Part shown: piece after piece, positions 52,653 to 63,530 of the stretch
Layout of the letters: each line of letters begins with the position of its first letter
How positions within the stretch are numbered: position 1 is the first letter of the stretch
NCBI RefSeq assembly: GCF_002252585.1
Contig: NZ_NQLD01000003.1
Length of the DNA: 64,000 bases
DNA from: Methanocatella intestini
GTDB lineage: Archaea; Methanobacteriota; Methanobacteria; Methanobacteriales; Methanobacteriaceae
Strand: one strand, 5' to 3'
The notes under the pieces: generated by a model
Told to the model about the DNA's origin: nothing
Database searches by the model: none
What the model saw: only the letters and a program-made list of their open reading frames with translations
Made by a program: the position numbers and the translations under genes

Positions 52653-54518
52653 ATGGATTGGGAAAAATTAGGACTTAAAATGGGACTTGAAATTCATCAG
52701 CAATTAAATACAAAACATAAACTCTTTTGTCCTTGTAAAACTGAATTGATTGATGAAGATTACAATGAAATTGTTGAGAGAAACTTAAGGCCAACACAAA
52801 GTGAACTTGGTGAAATTGACAGAGCTGCACTTCAGGAGTCTTTACGTGGCTTAAACTTTAAATATGAATCTTACAATCATCATACCTGTCTTGTAGAAAG
52901 CGATGATGAACCGCCTCACAGTTTAAATAAAGAAGCTCTTGAAATCTGTATTACAATAGCTGCATTGATGAATATGCATATTGTAGATGAATTCCATACA
53001 ATGAGAAAACAGGTTATTGACGGAAGTAATACTGGAGGATTCCAAAGAACAGGACTTGCTGCAACTGACGGTTATCTTGATACTCCTTACGGCAGAGTAA
53101 CTATTGAAAGTTTAGGTCTTGAAGAAGATGCAGCTAGAAGAATTGAAACTACCGAAGATTATACTGAATTTAGATTAGACAGATTAGGTATTCCTCTTGC
53201 AGAAATTACAACAGATCCATCTATGCACCATCCTGATCAAGTTCGTGAAGTTGCATATATGATTGGTCAGGTTTTAAGAAGTACCAATGTAAAAAGAGGT
53301 CTTGGAACAATCAGACAGGATTTGAATATTTCAATTGAAAAAGGAGCTCGTGTTGAAATTAAAGGTGTTCAAAATCTTGATTTAATGAGTGAAATCGTAG
53401 AAAATGAAGTTCAAAGACAACTTGCATTAATTGAAATAAAAGAAGAGTTAAACAAAAAAAATGCTCAAGTACTTGAAGAGATTCATGATTTGGACAGCTT
53501 ATTTGAAAATACTGAATCCAAAATATTATCTCAAGCAGAATCTATAAAAGCAGTTGTATTAAAAGGTTTCAGTGGACTTATTGGAAAAGAAGTTCAGCCA
53601 GGAAGAAGATTCGGTACTGAAATAGCAAGTTATGCTAAAAAACGTGGAGTTTCCGGAATATTCCATAGTGATGAACTACCTGCATATGGCATTACACAGG
53701 ATGAAGTAAATTCTGTAAAAGATTATTTGAATATTGGTTCTCAAGATGCATTTATTATTGTTGCACATGATGAAGATATAGCTATTTCAGCATTAGAAGA
53801 AGTTAAAAGAAGAGCTAATCTTGGATTTGAAGGAGTTGTTGAAGAAACCCGTAAATCTTTAGATGACGGAAATACAGAATATATGAGACCACTTCCTACA
53901 GCTAACAGAATGTATCTGGAAACAGACATTCCATTATTTAAAATAACTGATGAATTAGTTGAACCAATTAAAAATAACTTGCCTGAACTTCCAGATGTTA
54001 AAAAAGAAAGAATTATTAAAGAATATAATTTAAGTGAAGATTTAGCTAGCCAACTAGTTAAAAGATTAGAAGCTGATGTCTTTGAAGAAATATTAGCTGA
54101 TGTAAAAGTAGATCCAACACCAGTAGCTTCCCTTCTTGCTTATGATTTAAGAGAAATTAAAAGGGAAGGTCTTGACATTGATATTTTAACTACACAACAC
54201 TTAAAAGATATTTTCCAACTTTTAGCTGATTCCAAAATAGCTAAAGACAGCATTACCAAATTAACAACTTGTGTAATACAGTCACCTAACGAAGAAATCA
54301 AAACAACAGCTGAAAACAATAATTTAACTTTACTTAGCCAGGAAGATGTTACCAAAATCATTGAAGACATTGTTAATAAAAATGAATCCATGGTTAAAGA
54401 ACGTCAAATGGGAGCTATGGGTCCTTTAATGGGAATGAGTATGAAAAAACTTAAAGGTAAAGCTGACGGAAGTATTGTTAATAAAATAGTCAGGCAATCT
54501 ATTCAGAAAATGTTATAA
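52653..54518 (+). CDS. gatE: Glutamyl-tRNA(Gln) amidotransferase subunit E
   Basis: The archaeal GatE (about 621 aa) has a GatB-like core (GLKMGLEIHQQLNTKHKLFCPC at the start; EITTDPSMHHPDQVREVAYMIGQVLR), an inserted AspRS-like GAD domain (about 280-410), and a C-terminal YqeY-like tail (about 480-621, ending in GKADGSIVNKIVRQSI). The GTG at 52647 is also possible as start, but the ATG at 52653 fits the family. Confidence 0.96.
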   Translation: MDWEKLGLKMGLEIHQQLNTKHKLFCPCKTELIDEDYNEIVERNLRPTQSELGEIDRAALQESLRGLNFKYESYNHHTCLVESDDEPPHSLNKEALEICITIAALMNMHIVDEFHTMRKQVIDGSNTGGFQRTGLAATDGYLDTPYGRVTIESLGLEEDAARRIETTEDYTEFRLDRLGIPLAEITTDPSMHHPDQVREVAYMIGQVLRSTNVKRGLGTIRQDLNISIEKGARVEIKGVQNLDLMSEIVENEVQRQLALIEIKEELNKKNAQVLEEIHDLDSLFENTESKILSQAESIKAVVLKGFSGLIGKEVQPGRRFGTEIASYAKKRGVSGIFHSDELPAYGITQDEVNSVKDYLNIGSQDAFIIVAHDEDIAISALEEVKRRANLGFEGVVEETRKSLDDGNTEYMRPLPTANRMYLETDIPLFKITDELVEPIKNNLPELPDVKKERIIKEYNLSEDLASQLVKRLEADVFEEILADVKVDPTPVASLLAYDLREIKREGLDIDILTTQHLKDIFQLLADSKIAKDSITKLTTCVIQSPNEEIKTTAENNNLTLLSQEDVTKIIEDIVNKNESMVKERQMGAMGPLMGMSMKKLKGKADGSIVNKIVRQSIQKML

Positions 54519-54537
54519 AAGAGTTAATAACTCTTTT
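54517..54537 (+). terminator. Hairpin terminator after gatE
   Basis: AAAAGAGTT and AACTCTTTT pair around a short loop at the gatE stop, followed by a T-rich stretch. The rest of 54538-54709 is A+T-rich with no gene seen, apart from a TATA-like TTTATATTTAAA at 54678-54689 before the next gene. Confidence 0.6.
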
Positions 54538-54721
54538 ACTTATTTTTATTTAAAATTCAACAATAATCTTAATTAACATCTATAAATTAAAAATCTTACT
54601 CCCATACTTCAAATAGCTAATTCATGCATTTTACCTCATTTTTACGATATTATTTAATTTCAAAACAAGACAAAAACTTTATATTTAAACCCTTTTAAAT
54701 ATTATAAATGGGGGTGAAAAT

Positions 54722-56257
54722 ATAAAGAAGCTATCAGTTCTTCTTATATTCTTACTTTTAGTAATTGTTATTCCTGCAGTTTCTGCTGAAGAGAATGGAA
54801 CATCCAATAGCATTGATGCTGATAATTCAATAACTATTGGCCCAGGTGATTCAATACAAACAGCAGTAAATAATGCAAATAGTTCATCTACTATTTACTT
54901 AACACCAGGAACTTATTACCAAAACGGAATAAAAGTTGATAAAAACTTAACATTCCAAGGAAAAGGAAATGCTGAAGACATTATAATAGATGGACAGTAT
55001 AAAAACAGCATTGTTTTAATTAATTCTGTTTCAACTGTGAAATTTATTAATATAACCTTTATACATGGTAATGGTCATGATTACGGTGGAGCAATCAATA
55101 GTGAACACGGTGGTAAAGTATATGTAGATACTTGCATCTTTAAAGACAATAAAGCTATTCAAAATGGTGGAGCTATTTCCGTGGCAGGAGAAGAATTTTA
55201 CAAACTCGGAAAGAAAATTACTAACAAAGGATACCTTAAAGTAAATAATTGTCAATTTATAAACAATTATGCTGGCCATGATGGTGGTGCGGTTTGTACA
55301 TACTGGGGAGATACTTATCTTTACACCTCATTATTTAGATTTAACTACGCTTACCGTGATGGAGGTGCTACACGTACAGGTATCTATTCAACAACCACTG
55401 TTGAAGATTGTATATTTGAAAATAATACTGCAAGAGAGTGGGGAGGAGCATTATACAACTGGCCTGGTGAGTTAACTGTTAACAATTGTACTATAGCTAA
55501 TAATACTGCAGGTACAAAAGGGGCAGCTATGATTACTTCTGGACCTTTGGAGGTAACTAATTCTATTATTACTAATAATTATGGTGAAACTGGAGTAATA
55601 TATATTGATGAAGAAACACCAGCTATACCATCTAGAGTAATATTTGATAATAATTATATAGTGAATAATTACCCTGAGAATAATAAAATTTTTGTAATTG
55701 AAAAATCAACAGCAAAAGACTCCAACATTAATAACAATTATTTTGGAACTACCAATACAACTATAATAGTTGATGATGAAACCGGTAAATTCCCAATACC
55801 AAATAAATTTATTAATATGGATCCTGTAACTCCAAAGCCAAGTGAACCAAGTAATCCAGTAACTCCGGATACACCAGTAACTCCAAACAATCCTGAAACT
55901 AATACAACTAAACCTACTACAAATAACAACAACACTCAAACAACAGATATTCCAAATACTAATCAAACAGACAACATTCTTAACAATATTGTTTCAAATA
56001 TAACCAATGAATTTAATGAAATTGTTTCCAATGCAAATAAAATTGTCAGTAATTCTACTGAAAGTAATGTGAATGTAGGAACAGATTCCTCACAAGAAGC
56101 AACAAAGTCCAGTGACTCTGAAAAAAGTGTTCATGAACTTCTTGATAAAGATGTTTCAAAACAAACACAAATTAATCCAATACCTTTTATAATTGTATTA
56201 ATTATTGTTTTTGCTGTTTTAATCTTCGGTTATTACAGATATAAGAAAAACGAATAA
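54722..56257 (+). CDS. Anchored adhesin-like beta-helix protein with an ATA start codon
   Basis: The frame encodes 511 codons. A signal peptide (KKLSVLLIFLLLVIVIPAVSAEE) is followed by a right-handed beta-helix domain (about 45-260; DGGAVCTYWG, GGALYNWPG repeats), a Pro/Thr/Asn-rich linker (about 355-405), and a C-terminal TM anchor with basic tail (about 485-511). The only codon placed correctly for the GGGGGTGA ribosome-binding site (54710-54717) is ATA at 54722; the next in-frame start codon is GTG at 55037, which would remove the signal peptide. So the gene either uses ATA or carries a start mutation. Likely a surface adhesin-like protein. Confidence 0.7.
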   Translation: MKKLSVLLIFLLLVIVIPAVSAEENGTSNSIDADNSITIGPGDSIQTAVNNANSSSTIYLTPGTYYQNGIKVDKNLTFQGKGNAEDIIIDGQYKNSIVLINSVSTVKFINITFIHGNGHDYGGAINSEHGGKVYVDTCIFKDNKAIQNGGAISVAGEEFYKLGKKITNKGYLKVNNCQFINNYAGHDGGAVCTYWGDTYLYTSLFRFNYAYRDGGATRTGIYSTTTVEDCIFENNTAREWGGALYNWPGELTVNNCTIANNTAGTKGAAMITSGPLEVTNSIITNNYGETGVIYIDEETPAIPSRVIFDNNYIVNNYPENNKIFVIEKSTAKDSNINNNYFGTTNTTIIVDDETGKFPIPNKFINMDPVTPKPSEPSNPVTPDTPVTPNNPETNTTKPTTNNNNTQTTDIPNTNQTDNILNNIVSNITNEFNEIVSNANKIVSNSTESNVNVGTDSSQEATKSSDSEKSVHELLDKDVSKQTQINPIPFIIVLIIVFAVLIFGYYRYKKNE

Positions 56258-56288
56258 TTAATCTCCTTTTTCTTTTTTTTAACTTATC

Positions 56289-58008
56289 GAAGATGGGACA
56301 CGAACTCACTAATTTTTAAATTTTTTTTACTTATTTTTCATTTAATTTTATATACTATGAAGTACAATCTATTATTATAGATATAAGTCTTTGTGGTTGT
56401 TTTATTTATGGTTTTAAGAGATGATACTATTAATCAGACCATGTTAGTGCCTATGGACTTGAGGAAATTGATTCCAAAAGACCATCCGTGTTATTTTATT
56501 AAAAATGTGGCTGATTATATTGATTGTTCCGAAGCGAACCGTGAGTTTGCTGATACGCCTGGTGAATTTGCTTATCCTCGTGAATTATTACTTAGGCTAG
56601 TTTTGATGAGTGTTTTTGATGGAGGACTATCATCACGTGAGATTGAGCGAAGAACCCAAACGGATGTTGGTTATATGTACTTAGCAGGTATGCAACATCC
56701 TAGTTATCGTACAATTTTGAGATTTAAGCGCAATTATTCTAATCTGATTGATGAAGCTTTTAAAATGACTATAAAAATTGCAACCGAAGAAGATTTAGTT
56801 AAAATCCATCATGTAAGCGTTGATGGAACTAAAATAAAATCAAAAACATCAATTAACAAATTAACAAACAAACAGCAATTAAAAATAATGAAACAACATC
56901 TTGAAAAAAGCATTAAACTAGACGAAGAAGAAGACGAAGAATTAGGTGAAGAATCCGGGAATTCTGTTCCAGAAACATTAACTGATGAAGAAAAATTCAA
57001 AGAAATCTTTGAAAAAGTCAATAAATCTTCCAAAGATGATAGAAACAAAAATAAATTAAGAGCTTCCAGCAAAAAGCTCTTAAAACAAGCAGAAGAAAAT
57101 CCCGAAAAAATTCTCAAAAAGGTCGAAAAACTTGAAGAAAAACTCAATGAATCTGAAAAAGACGTGATTAGCATAAATGACCCTGATGCAAGGTTAATGA
57201 AGAATAAAAAAGGACGATGGGAATTTGATTACAATGCACAAATCGCAGTAGACGAACACAAAGGAATAATAATCGCATCACACGTTACCAATAATCCAAG
57301 CGATCATCACGAACTTATTCCAGCAATAGAACAAGTAAAATCAAATCTAAGCGAAATATACAATGAAACACCATCTAATTTCCAAGTAAGCGCTGATAAT
57401 GGATATTCCACAGACATAAATGCAGAATATATCGAACAAGAAGGTTTAGATGGCTACATATCTTCACGAAAACTCTCACGAAAAGAAAAAAAATACAATT
57501 TAACCGAAAAACCATTTTCCAAAGATAATTTCAATTACGATAACGAAATAAAGACATATATTTGCCCATTAGGACAACCATTGTACTGTGTGAAAGAATA
57601 CGAATACAAAAACAAGCCAAGAATTGCTTATTGGACAAAAGAATGCAAATACTGTCCAATACAAGAGTATTGCGCAAAAAGCCAACGATATAAAACGATT
57701 AGTGATTATGGAAATCCCTCCAAAATCAGAATGCAACGGAAAATGGAAACTCCTGAAGCGCAAGAAATCTACAAATTAAGATCAAAAACAGCTGAATTAC
57801 CATTTGCAAACATGAAACAAAACATGCACTTAACAGAATTCACAACAACAGGATTAAAACAAGTAAATACTGAATTCAAACTATACGCAATCGGACATAA
57901 CCTAAAAAGAATCTATAATGAAATAATCATGAAAAATAACTAAAAAATAAGAAACAAACATAAATTTTTCTAGAAATAGAAATTCGTTAAATTTTGCGTC
58001 CCATCTTC
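56289..58008 (+). mobile_element. IS1182-like insertion sequence (about 1.72 kb)
   Basis: The element contains one transposase gene and is bounded by imperfect inverted repeats: GAAGATGGGACACGAA at 56289-56304 and its partner GAAGATGGGACGCAAA read from 58008 back (first 11 bases identical). No matching target duplication is visible at the two flanks (AACTTATC left, TAAACATT right). The left flank is just beyond the adhesin stop and the right flank lies inside the helicase reading frame. Confidence 0.85.
56408..57943 (+). CDS. Transposase, IS1182 family (DDE type)
   Basis: The 511-aa transposase has the family N-terminus (MLVPMDLRKLIPKDHPCYF), a long charged coiled insert (about 160-275), and DDE residues in HHVSVDGTKIKSK (D about 141), VSADNGYST (D about 339) and KTAELPFANMKQN (E about 463). 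A zinc-like CPLGQ and CKYCPIQEYC part lies between. The frame opens at a GTG (56393), and ATG 56408 is preferred. It looks intact and may be active. Confidence 0.9.
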   Translation: MVLRDDTINQTMLVPMDLRKLIPKDHPCYFIKNVADYIDCSEANREFADTPGEFAYPRELLLRLVLMSVFDGGLSSREIERRTQTDVGYMYLAGMQHPSYRTILRFKRNYSNLIDEAFKMTIKIATEEDLVKIHHVSVDGTKIKSKTSINKLTNKQQLKIMKQHLEKSIKLDEEEDEELGEESGNSVPETLTDEEKFKEIFEKVNKSSKDDRNKNKLRASSKKLLKQAEENPEKILKKVEKLEEKLNESEKDVISINDPDARLMKNKKGRWEFDYNAQIAVDEHKGIIIASHVTNNPSDHHELIPAIEQVKSNLSEIYNETPSNFQVSADNGYSTDINAEYIEQEGLDGYISSRKLSRKEKKYNLTEKPFSKDNFNYDNEIKTYICPLGQPLYCVKEYEYKNKPRIAYWTKECKYCPIQEYCAKSQRYKTISDYGNPSKIRMQRKMETPEAQEIYKLRSKTAELPFANMKQNMHLTEFTTTGLKQVNTEFKLYAIGHNLKRIYNEIIMKNN

Positions 58009-61000
58009 TAAACATTTAAAAGAAATTAATGAATTTATTCTGTTTACAAAAGGAACTAAAAAATATGAAATTTCTGATAGGAACAGAGATGATTGTAAAA
58101 AAGGGGTTAATTATCTTTATGATATTCTTTTAAAAATTAGAGATGTTTTTAACCAAAATCCCAATATTAAACAAAATAGGAAAAATTTAACATTGGAATT
58201 CATTGAAATATATGAAAATTTCGAGAATATAGTTCAAAGAATTAATTATCAGACATGGTTTTCTAATAATTTAAATGATATTAACAATTTCATAGGTATA
58301 AAATCTAAAACTATCACTTCTTATATATTTGAAGAAGAAAAAGACACTTTAAAAGCATCTGAGGACTGTTATAATAAATTAAATGAAATAGTTGATTTTC
58401 ATAATAATGTATTTCCATCAAATCTTGATTTAGATATTATATGTGAATTTATTGAGGATTATGATAATTATGATGATATAATTACCAGATTAAATGTTGA
58501 GTTTTTCTTTAAGGATAATTATGAAATTATTTTGTGGGGTGCATCTTTGAATAATGTTAATCCTTTTTATTTTATAAAAAATGAAGAAAAGGAAAGGTAT
58601 AAAATATCTATTCAAAAAATTTATTCAAATTTAACTAAAGTTAAACAGTATTGTGTCAAAAAACATATTTTCAGCGATGATAAACTTGATTTGATGGAAG
58701 ATGCTATCAGAAACTATGAGAATATTGATGATTTGGTAATTAGATGGAATGTAAGTTACTATTTAAATGCTGTTGTTAAAAAATTTGCTAAAATCGGAGA
58801 ATATGCTCCGGATAATTATTTTTCTCATAACTGGAAACAGAAATTGTTGCTTTGGCATAAAAACGCAATTCCTAAAGTTAAAAAATTTAAAGAAGATTAT
58901 GCAGAATACATTTCTTCAGAAGATGAAAAATTTTTTGAAAAATTTTATAATAAACCTCAAACTTTTGAAATGGACACTAAACAAGCTAATGAATTGTATA
59001 TAAATCAGGAATTAAACGACAACTCTGATTTATTTGATGATTTAGATGGAAAATCATTAGATTCTCAACAAAGAAACGCTATTGTTGTTGATGAAGATGC
59101 AGTAAGAGTTATTGCAGGTGCTGGAAGCGGTAAGACATTTACAATTCAAGGTAAAGTTAGATATTTAACTGAAAAAAGAGATGTTGATCCTAGTGAGATT
59201 TTAGCAATTTCATTTTCCAATGCATCTGTTAATGATTTGGAAGAAAGAATTGCTGAACCGATTGATATTAAAACATTTCATAAAGTTGGAAAAGATATTT
59301 TAACACAGTATAATCAGTATTCTAGACCGGATACTTCTGCTCTTAAACGTATTATTAAAAGATATTTAACTAAAAAAGCATTGAAAAGTGATGATATAAG
59401 TAAAAAGTTAATTGAATTTTTCAGTTTTTATATAAATGTCCCTCCATCTGAAGAGGATATTAAATATGAAGGGGATTTGCTTGACTGGCAGGAAGGAGTA
59501 GATTTCTCAACATTAAAAAGACGGTTTAAAAATAAACAGAGGGAAACATTAAATAATGAGATTGTAAGAAGTTATGAAGAGTTATATATAGCTAATTTCC
59601 TGTTTATTCATGGAATTAATTATACTTATGAAAAGATTTATTCATATCCTAATAAAAACTTTGAAAGAGAATTTAATAAATTTAAAGAATTTTTATTTTC
59701 TTTTGATGAAGAGATTCCTGATGAATTAAAAAATGATATTGCAAAGGGTCTGCTTAATTTAACAGATATCTGTGAGGAATATGAAATTAAAAATTATTTT
59801 CCTGATTTTTACTTGAATGATTATAATATCTATATAGAACATTTTGGATTAAACCGTAACTGTGAAAATCATTTAATTGGTGGAAAATCATCTGAAGAAT
59901 ACGTTAAAGAAATGGAATGGAAAAGGAAAGTACATAAAAAATATGAAACTACTTTAATTGAAACTTTTTCATATTATCAATCAGAAAACAGATTGTTAAC
60001 ACGTTTGGCAGAAAAATTACAAGCTCAAGGTGTTGAATTTAATGAAATTGATTATAGGCAAGTTTATGCAATATTATTGGAAAATAAAACTATAAAAGAA
60101 TGGGAAGATTTCATTGTATTGTTAAAGACATTCATTGAGTTATTTAAAGGAAACAATTATGACGGAGATAAATTTAAAGAATTCTATGAATATGTTGATG
60201 GATTTAAAAGTAGTTTTTCAAAAGACAGGACAATAGCATTTTTAAAAATTGTTGAAGAGATTTACAATGACTATGAAGCATATTTATTAAAAATTAAAAA
60301 AATTGATTTTAATGATATGATTAATAAAGCTAGTGATTGTATTGTGAAAAATGGGTTGAATTTACCTTATAAATATATAATTGTTGATGAATATCAGGAC
60401 ACTTCATTTACTAGATATAATTTGTTAAGAAATATCTGTGATAATATTGGCGCCAAGATAATGGTTGTAGGTGATGATTGGCAATCTATTTACAGTTTCA
60501 GTGGTTGTGATGTAAATATTTTTACCAAATTTGATAATTTCTTTGATGTTTGTGAAACCCGATATGTTGAAAAAACATACAGGAATTCTCAACAGTTAAT
60601 TGATGCTTCAAGTAACTTTGTAATGAAAAATCCTGATCAATCTAGAAAGGAATTAAAATCTTCTAAATCATTGGAATGTCCAATTAAAATTGTTAAGTTT
60701 GATAATGATTTTGATGAAATATTAAAATTCGAATTGATAATAAAAAATATCATAAATCAATCAAAGTTTGAAAACAAAAAGATTCTGATTTTAGGTAGGA
60801 ATAATAAGGACATATTTAATTTGCTGAAGAATTTCAATGTAAAAAATGAAGACGGAAAAAGAAAATTTGAAATTTTGGGAGATGAAGATAAATTAAGAAG
60901 AGATAAATTTGTAAAAATTGTTTATAGGTATAATCCGGATGTTAACATTGAATATCGTACTGTTCATCAGTCTAAAGGTTTAGAATGTGATAATGTAATT

Positions 61001-61735
61001 TTGATAAATTTGAAAAATTGGAGGGCAGGTTTTCCAAATAAAATGGTTGATGATCCGGTTTTAAATTTTGTTAAAAGGAATGGGGATTCTTTTAGTTATG
61101 CTGAAGAAAGAAGATTGTTTTATGTTGCATTAACTAGAACAAAAAACAATGTTTATCTCTTAGCTCCTTATTTTAAAAGTTCTGTTTTCATTCAGGAGCT
61201 GGAAAATGATGTAAATGTTGAATTGCTTAATTTGGAAAATAATAAGCTTGAAACTCTTAAAAATATTGAAAAAAATGGTGAAAGTTATGCGATTCCAACT
61301 AAATTAAAATGTCCTGTTTGTAAAACAGGTATAGTTTTGCTGGAATCTTTTTGGAATAATGGTAAACTTAATAGGGTCCTTAAATGTTCTCATAATATGG
61401 CACCTCCATTTAATCGATGTAATTGGAAAGGGGGTTATTATGGAAGTGAACTTAAGGATTTAGATGATATAAAACATTGTCCGAACTGTGATGGAATACT
61501 TATAAAACGTCGCAGACATAGTGACGGGCATCCATTTTTAGGATGTACAAATTTTAAAGAAACAGGATGTAGGGGAAAAAGTAAACTTGAGTATATTGGT
61601 AAAAACTGTCCTAAATGTAGTAAACCTCTTGTAAAAAGGCATAATGGTGAGGATAATAGTTTATTTATAGGGTGCAGTGGTTTTCCTAAATGTAGACACA
61701 CAGAACCATTTGAAGAAAAAGAGATGGGAAGCTAA
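58009..61735 (+). pseudogene. UvrD/HelD-like helicase with nuclease-like insert and topoisomerase-type zinc fingers, 5' end cut by the IS
   Basis: From the IS border an open frame runs to the TAA at 61733-61735. The first start codon is TTG 58193 (1180 aa), but the preceding 62 codons are clearly coding: they hold the first half of an 84-residue repeat whose later copies (cores at 11-23, 94-106, 179-191) are complete. The body has helicase motif I AGAGSGKT (about 307-314), VDEYQDTS, VGDDWQSIY, TVHQSKGLE and YVALTRTKN. An insert at about 460-600 with PDFYLN...YIEHFGL resembles a PD-(D/E)xK nuclease site, and three C4 zinc fingers end the protein. It may still give a protein from TTG. The lost 5' part is not left of the IS. 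Confidence 0.8.
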
Positions 61736-63516
61736 AATGCTCCTCCACCTCCTCCACCGGAACCTCCACCAATGTCACCAAAGCCGGAGCTGTCAGTATT
61801 TGCATTTGCTGTTTGTATTCCTGTATCTATTGCAGTATGCATCATGTAATATCCTGTTCCATAATAATAGTATGAATCAAGATAATCGTCATCAATGTTT
61901 CCTTCACCAACATGGAGTTTCATGGATTCGTAAACCTTATCAGCTACTCCAAGAGCTGTTGCATATACAAGGTATTGATTCCATATAACTATTGATTCCG
62001 GGGGGTGTTCTTTCATTAAACTATTGTCGCTTAAAAACTTCTTAAAGTTTTTCCACTTTAGCATATATACTCTGCCTTCTTTTGTCCATTGTCCAAAGAT
62101 ATCTTCAGGCAATATGTAAATCACAAATCCAGAAATGAATAAAAATACTGATCCTATAAGTCCGATTATTCCTCCTGTTGTATTTAAACCAGTTACCATA
62201 TAGAATAATGCAGCAAACAGAACTCCAATAATTATGCAGGTTATTGAATAGTAAAGAGCTATTTTATTTCCTTTATTATTAAAGAATTGCTTTAATCTGG
62301 ATTTTGATAAATGTTCGTAGACAACATCATTTTTCCAGGATTTGATTCTGTTATTGAACCATTCTGCATTATGTTCATCAGATAAGTAATCTTTGACATT
62401 ACTTAAATCCAAGAGATTATCTTTAGCTATTGTTTTGAAGATATCGAAAACATCTTTTTCATCTAATGTTAAGCTGCTGTAGTTTGTTTCATCTAATTCT
62501 ATGATTAGATGTTTTTCTTCATTTGATTTAATTTTAAATATTTTACGATTGATTAAATCCATTATTGTAGCTTCAAATCCTTTTAAATCTGGAGTTCCAA
62601 TATTGTCTCTTTTTTGGATTAATGCATTAACTACAGCTGGAGGGTCGTTACTTGGAAGATCCCTTTCATAAATTCCTTCATAATTCACTTTAGGTTCCAC
62701 GCCATATTTGCGGTAAATAAAAAATGGAATTACTGGGCTTATAATAAACAGTATTCCGATAAGTGATCCGATATTATCCCACATCTTTTCATTTGCCTGA
62801 TAATCATTGTAGCGTTGTTCTATTTCTTTTTTAGCCGTTTTATCAATATGGATTGCATTTGGTGAGTTTTCAAAGTCGTTTTCAGGCATTAAAACTTCAA
62901 TTTCGTAAAAGTTTCCGGAATCTATGTAATTGCTGGTTGAAGTTATTGTATTTCCCTCTAATGAGCTGGTTTTGGTATATTTTGTAGGATTTAACCAGTA
63001 CTCATTACCGTTATCGTTAGGTAAATGTATAGTTGTTATTAATTCATCAACTCCAACTGCCCATTGGTCTCCCCAAAGCTGATATTGCAGGGATGCAGTA
63101 TCCTGATAAACAGTCACTACATTTTTCATATCATAGCTGATATGGACTTTAACATTGGTATCACTTATTGGCTGGGTTTTGGCAGCATCTGAATATAAAT
63201 AAATTTTTATATGCTGAGTTCCATCTTCCTGATGTTGCTCTACTTTTGTATAGGCACCTTCTGCTGATACATGAATATTTGAAATACTTTCTCCATCTTT
63301 TAGGGGAATATCTCTATAAACTCCATTAAATGTTCCGTCAAAGGAATAGTCAAAGGTTTCATTTATATGAAGCATTCCATTTGTATCAACTACAATGTCT
63401 ACAAGTGCCTGTGTAATGGAATAGCTTCTGTCATCGTCATCGGCATAAACACAGGAGACTGTTGATGTTATTAAAAAAAGTAGAAGGAAGATGGTTATTA
63501 TCTTTTTATTAACCAT
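61732..63516 (-). CDS. DUF2207 membrane protein
   Basis: The 594-aa protein begins with a signal peptide (about 5-25), followed by an extracytoplasmic beta-rich DUF2207 domain (DIVVDTNGMLHINETFDYSF, then FNGVYRDIPL, to about residue 230), a TM segment near 252-270, a cytoplasmic part, paired TM segments around 420-480, and a glycine-rich end (GGGSGGGGGGAF). The family is widespread, and its role in envelope or secretion is unknown. It follows a lemA gene by 14 bases. It converges with the helicase gene and overlaps its stop by 4 bases. Confidence 0.9.
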   Translation of the reverse strand: MVNKKIITIFLLLFLITSTVSCVYADDDDRSYSITQALVDIVVDTNGMLHINETFDYSFDGTFNGVYRDIPLKDGESISNIHVSAEGAYTKVEQHQEDGTQHIKIYLYSDAAKTQPISDTNVKVHISYDMKNVVTVYQDTASLQYQLWGDQWAVGVDELITTIHLPNDNGNEYWLNPTKYTKTSSLEGNTITSTSNYIDSGNFYEIEVLMPENDFENSPNAIHIDKTAKKEIEQRYNDYQANEKMWDNIGSLIGILFIISPVIPFFIYRKYGVEPKVNYEGIYERDLPSNDPPAVVNALIQKRDNIGTPDLKGFEATIMDLINRKIFKIKSNEEKHLIIELDETNYSSLTLDEKDVFDIFKTIAKDNLLDLSNVKDYLSDEHNAEWFNNRIKSWKNDVVYEHLSKSRLKQFFNNKGNKIALYYSITCIIIGVLFAALFYMVTGLNTTGGIIGLIGSVFLFISGFVIYILPEDIFGQWTKEGRVYMLKWKNFKKFLSDNSLMKEHPPESIVIWNQYLVYATALGVADKVYESMKLHVGEGNIDDDYLDSYYYYGTGYYMMHTAIDTGIQTANANTDSSGFGDIGGGSGGGGGGAF

Positions 63517-63530
63517 GTATTTAATCTCCC

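Noticed and set aside
55037..56257. Adhesin starting at the GTG at 55037
   Set aside because: The frame is open and clearly coding for 105 further codons upstream, including a perfect signal peptide behind a strong ribosome-binding site.
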